Shown here in pieces: positions 1 through 6,523 of a stretch of DNA of 12,618 bases. The notes below the pieces were generated by a model. It saw only the letters and a list, made by a program, of their open reading frames with translations. It was not told the origin of the DNA and did not search any database. The stretch is from Zoogloeaceae bacterium (GTDB taxonomy: Bacteria; Pseudomonadota; Gammaproteobacteria; Burkholderiales; Rhodocyclaceae). The translations under genes were made by a program, and so were the position numbers. The stretch covers positions 1 through 12,618 of the forward strand of contig JAIRZG010000091.1 in assembly GCA_031267345.1 (NCBI GenBank), read 5' to 3'. How positions within the stretch are numbered: the stretch's first letter is position 1; the number at the start of each line of letters is the position of its first letter.

Positions 1-1
1 C

Positions 2-112
2 AATCTCATTCGTCTCGATCCCATCCCGCGCAAAGGCGGCATCAAGGTGCGACGACTCGTCGCCGCAACTTCCGATCTCTATCGCGCACACTTGTTCGGC
101 ATGGAGGCGTAG
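2..112 (+). CDS. C-terminal end of an unidentified protein (5' end outside window)
   Basis: Frame 2 is open from the window edge to a TAG at 110-112 and encodes 36 residues, beginning NLIRLDPIPRKGG and ending LYRAHLFGMEA. The peptide is rich in Arg and Leu and reads like genuine protein: its codons are GC-rich like those of the neighbouring genes, and no other frame here gives a sensible C-terminus. I do not recognise the family and assign no function. The gene points toward yebC, so the two converge, with a 168-bp gap that contains a possible terminator. The call rests only on the open frame and its composition; the start and most of the protein lie outside the window. Confidence 0.5.
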   Translation, partial: NLIRLDPIPRKGGIKVRRLVAATSDLYRAHLFGMEA

Positions 113-241
113 CGGCAAGCTGGGTTCGTGCGATTGCCCTGCGTCTGCGGCGCGGAGGCGTTTCAGGTGGAACGGGCGCCCTGCCGCGCCACTGCGCGGG
201 AATGCGGGTGAAAAAGCGCCACGCGGCAAACTTGTCGGCAA

Positions 242-268
242 CCACCAAATCAGGATTTGGCGGGTTTT
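242..268 (+). terminator. possible intrinsic terminator between converging genes
   Basis: Arms at 242-251 (ccaccaaatc) and 254-263 (gatttggcgg) pair with one mismatch, and GTTTT follows at 264-268. It lies between the stop of the left-edge gene (112) and the stop of yebC (281), where a terminator for the plus-strand gene is expected. The loop is very short and the T-run only four long, so this is a weak candidate. On the minus strand the hairpin is not followed by a T-run. Confidence 0.35.
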
Positions 269-280
269 ATCGTTGCCGTC

Positions 281-1000
281 CTACATTGCCGCTGTCGTAT
301 AAATCTCCTGCACGTCATCCAGGTTTTCCAGCGCGTCCAGAAGTTTTTGCATTTTTTCGGCGTCGTCGCCGAGGAGTTCGATTTCGCTTTCCGGTTTCAT
401 GGTGACTTCGCCGAATTCCGCCTTGAATCCGGCGGCTTCCAGCGCGTCTTTTACGGTGATGAAGTCGGCGGGAGAAGCGAGGATTTCGATGGAGCCGTCG
501 TCGTTGGCCAGCACGTCTTCCGCGCCCGCTTCGATGGCGGCGTCCATCAGGGCGGATTCATCGACGCCGGGGGCGAAAATCAACTGACCGCAGTGTTTGA
601 ACTGGAAGGCCACGCAGCCGTCCGTCCCCATGTTGCCGCCGTGTTTGTTGAAAGCGTGGCGCACGTCGGCCACGGTGCGGGTTTTGTTGTCGGTGAGGCA
701 GTCCACCATCACCGCCGCGCCGCCGATGCCGTAGCCCTCGTAGCGGATTTCCACGTAGTCGACGCCTTCCAGTTCGCCAGTGCCTTTTTTGATGGCGTTG
801 TCGATCTTGTCCTTGGGCATGTTCTGTCCCTTGGCCTTGTCGACGGCCAGTCGAAGACGCGGATTGAAGGCGGGATCGCCGCCGCCCGTTTTGGCGGCGA
901 CGGTGATTTCCCTGGCGACCCTGGAAAAGGCCGCGCCGCGTTTTTCATCCTGCCGGCCCTTGCGGTGCTGGATGTTGGCCCATTTGCTGTGTCCGGCCAT
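281..1000 (-). CDS. yebC: YebC/PmpR (TACO1, DUF28) family protein
   Basis: The 239-residue product has the usual length for the YebC/TACO1 family and starts with its hallmark MAGHSKWANIQHRKGRQD. Further family blocks are the Lys-rich KAKGQNMPKDKIDNAIKKG (about residues 55-73) and the YEGYGIGGAA and NKHGGNMG stretches. Members are cytoplasmic. They have been described as DNA-binding regulators (PmpR) and, more recently, as ribosome-associated factors that help translation through difficult stretches such as polyproline; mitochondrial TACO1 is the eukaryotic relative. The sequence cannot tell which role applies here. The start codon at 1000 has an AGGT purine stretch about 8 bases upstream on the minus strand. 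The gene stands alone, diverging from the lipoprotein gene and converging with the left-edge gene. Its stop is TAG at 281-283. Nothing is odd in length or motifs. Confidence 0.96.
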   Translation of the reverse strand: MAGHSKWANIQHRKGRQDEKRGAAFSRVAREITVAAKTGGGDPAFNPRLRLAVDKAKGQNMPKDKIDNAIKKGTGELEGVDYVEIRYEGYGIGGAAVMVDCLTDNKTRTVADVRHAFNKHGGNMGTDGCVAFQFKHCGQLIFAPGVDESALMDAAIEAGAEDVLANDDGSIEILASPADFITVKDALEAAGFKAEFGEVTMKPESEIELLGDDAEKMQKLLDALENLDDVQEIYTTAAM

Positions 1001-1087
1001 GATTTACCTCGATGATGCGCATGTGTCGATGAAGCGTCGGATTCTAGCATTTGTCGTCAAAGCGTCCGTATCATTCCGGCAAGGCGG

Positions 1088-1119
1088 TATACTGCGCACT
1101 CGGATTATCCCGGGGAGGA
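1088..1119 (+). promoter_or_regulatory. candidate -10 box and Shine-Dalgarno for the lipoprotein gene
   Basis: TATACT at 1088-1093 matches the sigma-70 -10 consensus at five of six positions, and GGGGAGGA at 1112-1119 is a strong ribosome binding site four bases before the ATG at 1124. No good -35 box is visible at 16-18 bp spacing (TCCGTA at 1065-1070 is poor), so the promoter call is tentative while the ribosome binding site is solid. Confidence 0.4.
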
Positions 1120-1123
1120 CAAA

Positions 1124-1375
1124 ATGAAGATTGCATCATGGAGAATGGCGTTGTTGTCCGGCGTCCTGTTGCTTTCCGCCTGTGGCGTGGAAGTGCTGAC
1201 CACAACGGCTACCGTGGGCGAACTGAAGGCGGAAGAAGCCAAAAACGCCCAGCGGCAAATGGAAAAAGCGCGGGCGCGACTGGATGAAATACAGGCGACT
1301 TCGGCGCAACACAACGCCGCGCTGGAAGCCGCCCTTGCCACCCGGCAACCCGCGCCCCCGCCCGAAGAAGAATGA
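1124..1375 (+). CDS. small outer-membrane-type lipoprotein, function unknown
   Basis: The 83-residue product has a lipoprotein signal peptide: a short basic N-terminus (MKIASWR), a hydrophobic core, and the lipobox LSAC at residues 17-20, predicting cleavage and lipidation at Cys20. The mature chain begins CGVEVLTTTATVGELKAEE and continues as a charged, probably helical stretch rich in Ala, Glu, Lys and Arg (about residues 33-70), ending in a Pro/Glu tail. Residue 21 is Gly rather than Asp, so by the +2 rule of Lol sorting the outer membrane is the expected destination. Small lipoproteins of this shape occur in betaproteobacteria, but I know no assigned function. The strong ribosome binding site fixes the start. 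It is followed by a hairpin and a tandem repeat before smc and is probably transcribed separately from smc. Confidence 0.85.
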   Translation: MKIASWRMALLSGVLLLSACGVEVLTTTATVGELKAEEAKNAQRQMEKARARLDEIQATSAQHNAALEAALATRQPAPPPEEE

Positions 1376-1387
1376 TCCCGAAGTGGC

Positions 1388-1423
1388 GTTACGCCCGATG
1401 CCAGGGCAATCTTCGGGCGTAAC
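1388..1423. repeat. 11-bp inverted repeat (hairpin) between lipoprotein gene and smc
   Basis: gttacgcccga (1388-1398) is exactly complementary to tcgggcgtaac (1413-1423) across a 14-base loop. It lies 12 bases after the lipoprotein stop. No T-run follows, so it is more likely a REP-like or mRNA-stabilising hairpin than a canonical terminator. The GTTACG/CGTAAC core resembles the CGTTACCCGAC arm of the hairpin after zipA. Confidence 0.6.
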
Positions 1424-1453
1424 CGCATGGCGTCAAGCCACAATTCGCTCCCT

Positions 1454-1481
1454 CTGATCCCTGATTCCTGATCCCTGATGC
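1454..1481 (+). repeat. four tandem heptamers running into the smc start codon
   Basis: CTGATCC (1454-1460), CTGATTC (1461-1467), CTGATCC (1468-1474) and CTGATGC (1475-1481) are head-to-tail 7-bp units. The last unit contains the ATG of smc (1478-1480). The repeats occupy the place where a Shine-Dalgarno sequence would be, and none is visible. Confidence 0.8.
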
Positions 1482-4400
1482 GCCTGACCAAACTCAAACT
1501 TGCCGGATTCAAGTCTTTTGTCGATCCGGTCACCGTGGCTTTTCCGGGGCAGTTGGTGGGCGTGGTGGGGCCGAATGGCTGCGGCAAGTCGAACATCATG
1601 GACGCGGTGCGTTGGGTGCTGGGCGAATCCAGAGCGTCGGAGTTGCGCGGCGAATCCATGCAGGATGTGATTTTCAACGGTACGAGCGACCGCAAGCCGG
1701 TGGCGCGCGCTTCCGTTGAACTGGTGTTTGACAATCATCTGGGTCGCGCCCTGGGGCAGTGGAGCCAGTATGCCGAACTGGCGGTCAAACGGGTGCTGAC
1801 GCGCAACGGGCAGTCGGATTACTTCATCAACAATCTGAAGGTGCGCCGCAAGGACATCACCGATCTTTTTCTCGGCACGGGTCTGGGACCAAGGGCTTAC
1901 GCCATCATCGGGCAGGGGATGATTTCACGCATCATCGAGGCGCGTCCCGATGATCTGCGCGTCTTTCTCGAAGAAGCCGCTGGCGTGACGCGCTACAAGG
2001 AACGCCGGAAAGAAACCGAAGGACGCCTGGAAGATACGCGGGAAAATCTCGCGCGGGCAGAGGATATTCGTCTGGAATTGTCGGCGCAGATGGAAAAGCT
2101 GGGCGCGCAAGCGGAGGTGGCGCGGCAGTATCACGAGTTCAACGCGGCCTTGACGCAGAAGCAGCAATTTTTGTGGCTGATCCGCAAAAACGAGGCGCAG
2201 GCCGGAGCGCAAAAGCTGACGCAGGAAGCCACACGCGCCGAGACGGAACTGGAAGCGGCGACCGCCGCCCTGCGCGGGACGGAAACGCAGCTCGAAGCGG
2301 CGCGGGAAGCGCATTTCGCGGCGAGCGATGGCGTGCATCAGGCGCAGAGCGCGTTATACGCGGTCAGCGCCGAGGTGACGCGGCTGGAAGCGGAGATTCG
2401 TCATCGTCAGGAAGTCGAGCGGCAACTGGCGGCGCGTCTGGCGCAGCTGGCGGGCGAGGAAGCGCACTGGCGGGAGCAGGCGGAAAAACTGTTCGGCGAC
2501 GAAGCGCGCTGGATGTCCTTGCGCGATCTGGCGGATGCGCGCCAGCAGACCGTCGGAGCGCGGCAGGAGACTGGCGCGAACGCGCTGCGACAGGCCAGGG
2601 CGGAGCAGGGCGCGGCGCGCGCCGAGGTGGATCGTCTGCGCGGGGAAGCCGCGCGCGCGGAGCAGGAATTGCAGGTGGAACTGACGCACCGCGCACATGC
2701 CGAACGCAATTTGCAAAGTTTGCTGCAACGTCGCGAGCGGCTGCGACAGGAAGCGGCGGCGCAGGTCGCGCCGGAAAAAACGACGCGGGCGGCAAAAGAG
2801 GCGGAATTGGCGCTCATGGAGGCCGGGGTCAAGGCAATGGACACGCGTCTGCAAGCGGAACGGGAACAATTGCCGCAACTGGAAGCCGGACGGCAGACGC
2901 TTGCGGCGCGTCTGCACACGCAGATGCTGGAAGCCGCCGCCCTTGAAGCGCGTGTTCAGGTTTTGCGGGAAACGCAAAAGACTGCGACGCAAGCGGACAA
3001 TTTGCCGGAGTGGTTGCGGCGTCACGGTCTTGCCGAAGCGACGCCTCTGTGGCGTTGTCTGCGGGTAAAACCGGAGTGGGAGACGGCGGTGGAAGCGGTG
3101 TTGCGCGAGCGTCTCAAGGCGATTCCGGCAACGACGGAAATCATCGGACAGGCTGCGGACTGGGCGCAAGATCGACCCGGCGGCAAGCTGACGCTGCGAT
3201 TGCCGGAAGGCATGGACGCACTGCCCGATGTTATCGCCCCAAACAGCCTGTTCATGCAGGTGGAGGTGGAAGACGCCGCCTGGCGGCCTGTATTGGCGGC
3301 GTGGCTGGGACGGGCGCTGACGGCGGAAAACCTGTCGGCGGCTCTGGCGGCGCGGGAGAATCTGCCGCCGGACTGCTGTTGGGTAACGTCTGCGGGCGAT
3401 ATGGTGGAGCGGCAGACGCTTGCCCTGTTCGCGTCCGACGCGGCGGCGCTGGGCTTGCTGGATCGGCAGCGGGAAATCGAAACCCTGACTGCCGAAGGCG
3501 AGGTTTTGCGGCAGACAACCGCCACCGGACGCGCGGAACAGGCGACGTTGGACGCGGCCTGGCGCGCCCGACAAGACAAGGTGGACGCCTTGCGCCGCGA
3601 ACAGGGCGAAGCGCAAGCCCGCGTTCATGCCGCGCAGGTCGATGTCCTGAAACTCGCGCAGGCTTTTGAGCGGCATCAGGCGGATGTGGCGCGGCGCAGT
3701 ACGCAAATGGACGATCTGGAGCGGGAAGCGACAACCGAGCGGGAACGCGCCGCCGCGATTGAAGAGCGGATTGCGGCATTACGAACGCAGACGGAAAACG
3801 CGCGTATGGCGGAGGGCGCGGCGCGGGTTCGGCTGGAGGCGGCGGAACGCGCCCTGGGCGAGGTGCGTGAACAGGTGGCGACCATTGAGCGCGAGGCGCG
3901 CGAGGCCGAATTTTCGCAGCGCGAATGCGCGGGCAAACTGGCGGAAATCGCTGCCGGCCTTGCCTTGGCGGAGCGCGAATTGCAGCGCATCGCGACGGAT
4001 TTGACCGCCTGTCGCGCGCAGGAGACGGAAGCGCCGCCGGAACTGTTTGCCGAAGCCTTGCAGGATGCGCTGACCAAAAGAAGCCAGCGCGAAACGGATC
4101 TGGCGGCGCAACGCAACGGTATGGAAGACGCCGCCGCCGCCCTGCGCGCGCTGGAAGAAGAACGTCTGCGGATTGAGCAATCGCTGGAACCCTTGCGTAA
4201 GCGCATCAACGACTTGCGATTGAAGGAACAGGCCGCCAGCATGAACGTGGCGCAACTGGCGGCGCAATTGCGGGAAGCCGGCGCGGATGAAGCCGCGTTG
4301 GGCAACGCGCTGGCGGACAATCCGGCGCGACCGCAGGCGCTGGCGCAGGACATTGCGGACTTGCAAAAAGCCATCGGCGATCTGGGCGCGGTCAATCTTG

Positions 4401-4999
4401 CCGCCTTGCAGGAACTGGAAGCCGCGCGTGAACGCAAGGGCTATCTGGACGCGCAGGCCGCTGATCTCGTGGAGGCGATGGAAACGCTGGAAGCCGCCAT
4501 TCGTCGCATCGATCGGGAAACGCGCGATTTGCTGCAAAGTACTTTTGACGCGGTCAATGACCACTTCGGTCGCCTGTTTCCAGAACTTTTCGGCGGCGGA
4601 CGGGCGGCGCTGGTGATGACTGGCGAGGAAATTCTTGACGCGGGCGTACAGGTGTTCGCGCAGCCGCCGGGCAAAAAAAATTCCACCATTCATCTGCTTT
4701 CCGGCGGCGAAAAAGCCCTGACGGCGATTGCTTTGGTATTCTCCCTGTTTTTGTTGAACCCGGCGCCGTTTTGCCTGCTGGACGAAGTGGATGCGCCGCT
4801 GGATGATTCCAACACCGAACGCTTTTGCCAGATGGTGAAAAAAATGTCCGGACAGACCCAGTTTCTGTTTATCAGCCACAACAAGATCGCCATGGAAATG
4901 GCGGGGCAACTGGTGGGCGTGACCATGCAGGAATCCGGCGTTTCCCGCGTGGTGGAAGTGGATATGGCGGCGGCCTTGAAGATGAGAGAGGAATCCTGA
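1478..4999 (+). CDS. smc: chromosome segregation/condensin protein SMC
   Basis: The 1173-residue product is a full-length SMC ATPase, the core of the bacterial condensin that compacts and segregates the chromosome on the nucleoid, normally with ScpA and ScpB (not in this window). The N-terminal head begins MRLTKLKLAGFKSF and has Walker A GPNGCGKS at residues 31-38. Long Ala/Glu/Arg-rich heptad coiled coils run from about 170 to 500 and from 665 to 1010, flanking a hinge domain at about 510-660. The C-terminal head has the ABC signature LSGGEKA (about 1074-1080), Walker B CLLDEVDAP with D1102 and E1103, a D-loop, and FLFISHNK. The start is supported by the universal SMC N-terminus, although no Shine-Dalgarno is visible and tandem heptamers abut the ATG. 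The stop overlaps the zipA start (ATGA), implying translational coupling. No motif is missing. Confidence 0.98.
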   Translation: MRLTKLKLAGFKSFVDPVTVAFPGQLVGVVGPNGCGKSNIMDAVRWVLGESRASELRGESMQDVIFNGTSDRKPVARASVELVFDNHLGRALGQWSQYAELAVKRVLTRNGQSDYFINNLKVRRKDITDLFLGTGLGPRAYAIIGQGMISRIIEARPDDLRVFLEEAAGVTRYKERRKETEGRLEDTRENLARAEDIRLELSAQMEKLGAQAEVARQYHEFNAALTQKQQFLWLIRKNEAQAGAQKLTQEATRAETELEAATAALRGTETQLEAAREAHFAASDGVHQAQSALYAVSAEVTRLEAEIRHRQEVERQLAARLAQLAGEEAHWREQAEKLFGDEARWMSLRDLADARQQTVGARQETGANALRQARAEQGAARAEVDRLRGEAARAEQELQVELTHRAHAERNLQSLLQRRERLRQEAAAQVAPEKTTRAAKEAELALMEAGVKAMDTRLQAEREQLPQLEAGRQTLAARLHTQMLEAAALEARVQVLRETQKTATQADNLPEWLRRHGLAEATPLWRCLRVKPEWETAVEAVLRERLKAIPATTEIIGQAADWAQDRPGGKLTLRLPEGMDALPDVIAPNSLFMQVEVEDAAWRPVLAAWLGRALTAENLSAALAARENLPPDCCWVTSAGDMVERQTLALFASDAAALGLLDRQREIETLTAEGEVLRQTTATGRAEQATLDAAWRARQDKVDALRREQGEAQARVHAAQVDVLKLAQAFERHQADVARRSTQMDDLEREATTERERAAAIEERIAALRTQTENARMAEGAARVRLEAAERALGEVREQVATIEREAREAEFSQRECAGKLAEIAAGLALAERELQRIATDLTACRAQETEAPPELFAEALQDALTKRSQRETDLAAQRNGMEDAAAALRALEEERLRIEQSLEPLRKRINDLRLKEQAASMNVAQLAAQLREAGADEAALGNALADNPARPQALAQDIADLQKAIGDLGAVNLAALQELEAARERKGYLDAQAADLVEAMETLEAAIRRIDRETRDLLQSTFDAVNDHFGRLFPELFGGGRAALVMTGEEILDAGVQVFAQPPGKKNSTIHLLSGGEKALTAIALVFSLFLLNPAPFCLLDEVDAPLDDSNTERFCQMVKKMSGQTQFLFISHNKIAMEMAGQLVGVTMQESGVSRVVEVDMAAALKMREES

Positions 5000-6204
5000 T
5001 GAATGAATTGCAGATAGGCGTTTTTGCGCTGGGCGGCGTACTGATAATTGGCGTGCTGGCGTACAACAAGTGGCAGGAAATCAGGCATCGCAAAATAGCG
5101 GAACGTGTGTTTCCGTCGAAGTTCAACACCGGAGCCGAAGCGGATGTCCTTTTCCGTCGCAACGCGCACGCCGCGTCCGCTGCGGCGGAAGATCCGGCGC
5201 GTATTGCGCCGGAGCGTCAGGAGCCGTATCTTTTCGCCACGCCCGCCGCGCCGGAAGAAGACGATAGGGAAGACGAAGACATCGAGGAAGACGACGACCT
5301 CATCGAGGACGTCGCGCCCGTCGACGCGGCGGACAGCGATGTCGCATCCTCCGCCTTTCCCGCCGAGCCACCGCGTGATTTGCTCTGGAGCGGCATTGAT
5401 GTCATTGCGACGCTGGAACTGGTGGAATCGGCCCAGGCCGGGGAAATGCTGGCGTTTTTGCAGGATATGCCGCCGCGCAGCCAGAAACTGTTGCGTTGGG
5501 TAGGACTGAATGAAGCGCACGGCGAATGGGAGCTGCTGACGCCGGAATGTCGCGCGGCCTATCGGCGTTTGCGTCTGGGGCTGCAACTCACCGACCGCGA
5601 AAGCGGGCCGGTGGGCGCAGGCGAATTCGCGTTGTTTACCCGCATCGTGCGTCAGGCGGCGAAGGCGCACATGGTGGTGGCGGAACCCTTGCCGGATCGT
5701 CAGGCGACACTGGATCAGGCGCAACAACTGGAACAGTTCTGTTATGAATCCGACATTCAGATTGGCGTGAATCTGGTCAGTCGGGAATCGTCTTTTCCCG
5801 GCACCAAAATCCGTGCGCTGGCGGAAGCGGCGGGCATGACACTGGAAAATGGCGCTTATGCGCGCCGCGACGAAAAAACGGGCGCGGCGCTCTTTTTGTT
5901 GCAAAACGCCGAAGGTCGGGCTTTTGTCGCGGATGATCTGAGAGCACTGCGTAGCAACGCGCTGGTTTTTTTGCTGGATGTTCCGGTCACGCCGCATGGT
6001 CAATATGTCTATCGGCAGATGATCGATACCGCCAAACGCTTTGCCGACACGCTGGACGGCCTGTTGATCGACGACCGCCGCCAGCCGCTGTCCGAAGTGC
6101 AACTGGCGCAGATTGGCCAGAACTATGTCGTCAGCCCGCAAAAACGCATGGAAGAAGCCGGCCTGACCCCCGGCGGCACGTTGGCGCGCAGGTTGTTCCG
6201 TTGA
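4999..6204 (+). CDS. zipA: cell division protein ZipA
   Basis: The 401-residue product is ZipA, a bitopic inner-membrane protein that binds the FtsZ C-terminal tail and tethers the Z-ring. Residues 1-25 (MNELQIGVFALGGVLIIGVL, then AYNKW) form the N-terminal membrane anchor with a very short periplasmic end, followed by a basic stretch (KWQEIRHRK). A disordered linker contains a strongly acidic block at about residues 85-105 (EEDDREDEDIEEDDD). The C-terminal FtsZ-binding domain spans about 130-390 and includes TPHGQYVYRQMIDTAKRFAD, typical of the family. The chosen ATG overlaps the smc stop as ATGA; a longer in-frame reading from 4825 would run through smc codons and lose the membrane anchor at the N-terminus. 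It is cotranscribed and probably translationally coupled with smc. The linker is Asp/Glu-rich rather than the Pro/Gln-rich type of enterobacteria, a normal kind of variation for this region. Confidence 0.93.
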   Translation: MNELQIGVFALGGVLIIGVLAYNKWQEIRHRKIAERVFPSKFNTGAEADVLFRRNAHAASAAAEDPARIAPERQEPYLFATPAAPEEDDREDEDIEEDDDLIEDVAPVDAADSDVASSAFPAEPPRDLLWSGIDVIATLELVESAQAGEMLAFLQDMPPRSQKLLRWVGLNEAHGEWELLTPECRAAYRRLRLGLQLTDRESGPVGAGEFALFTRIVRQAAKAHMVVAEPLPDRQATLDQAQQLEQFCYESDIQIGVNLVSRESSFPGTKIRALAEAAGMTLENGAYARRDEKTGAALFLLQNAEGRAFVADDLRALRSNALVFLLDVPVTPHGQYVYRQMIDTAKRFADTLDGLLIDDRRQPLSEVQLAQIGQNYVVSPQKRMEEAGLTPGGTLARRLFR

Positions 6205-6228
6205 GCATGAATGTGTTGGCGCCTGTAG

Positions 6229-6254
6229 GTCGGGTGAACGTAGCGTTACCCGAC
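6229..6254. repeat. REP-like hairpin after zipA
   Basis: gtcgggtgaacg (6229-6240) pairs with cgttacccgac (6244-6254) around a TAG loop, with a single bulged G, giving an 11-bp stem 24 bases after the zipA stop. No T-run follows. Similar GTCGGGT..ACCCGAC palindromes are common dispersed repeats in proteobacterial genomes; calling this one dispersed is inference. Confidence 0.6.
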
Positions 6255-6318
6255 ACTTGGCGGTCGGGCGCGTGCATTGGCGTATTTGTCAATAAATTGC
6301 GGTTGTGCGGAATTGAAC

Positions 6319-6410
6319 GTCCAATGTTGGACAAGACCGAAGGTCGCAGGACAGCCGAAGGCTGGTTCCGCAAAGCGGAATGTGGCTTTGCCGCACAATA
6401 CGCCTTCGGC
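6319..6410. repeat. array of six short palindromes in the zipA-ligA gap
   Basis: Six small palindromes follow one another: gtccaa-tg-ttggac (6319-6332), gacc-gaa-ggtc (6335-6345), cagcc-gaa-ggctg (6352-6364), ttccgc-aaa-gcggaa (6366-6380), tgtggc-ttt-gccgca (6381-6395, one G-T pair) and gcc-ttc-ggc (6402-6410). Five of them share a three-base loop of GAA, AAA, TTT or TTC. No plausible protein is encoded here. This looks like a mosaic of REP-type elements; a structured leader is less likely given the terminator that follows. Confidence 0.6.
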
Positions 6411-6444
6411 TTACAACCTACGGGTTACGCGCCATCGGAACCAC

Positions 6445-6463
6445 GGGCGACTACTGGTCGCCC
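6445..6463. repeat. 7-bp hairpin, REP-like
   Basis: gggcgac (6445-6451) and gtcgccc (6457-6463) are exact inverted repeats with the loop TACTG. It lies between the hairpin array and the terminator before ligA and is probably part of the same repeat cluster. Confidence 0.5.
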
Positions 6464-6476
6464 CTACGAAACCCAA

Positions 6477-6512
6477 GGTAGGGTGATTTCTCCGAAACCG
6501 CCCTACCTTTTT
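6477..6512 (+). terminator. strong intrinsic terminator before ligA
   Basis: ggtagggtgatttc (6477-6490) pairs with gaaaccgccctacc (6494-6507) over 14 positions with one G-T pair and one mismatch, a three-base loop TCC, and then TTTTT (6508-6512). It ends 11 bases before the ligA ATG, so transcription arriving from smc-zipA should largely stop here. That raises the question of where ligA transcription starts, unless the hairpin is a mobile repeat only resembling a terminator. Confidence 0.7.
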
Positions 6513-6523
6513 CGGGGCGATAA

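Noticed and set aside
257..1015. 252-codon plus-strand open frame opposite yebC
   Set aside because: It is the antisense shadow of yebC: no recognisable motif, Phe/Val/His-rich translation, and yebC on the other strand has full family conservation.
2354..3706. 450-codon minus-strand open frame inside smc
   Set aside because: Antisense of the GC-rich coiled-coil and hinge part of smc; the translation is Arg/Gln/Phe-rich with no domain, as expected from codon-position bias.
3779..6141. Long minus-strand frames across the smc end and zipA
   Set aside because: Mirror frames of smc and zipA without start signals or motifs; the plus-strand genes are unambiguous.
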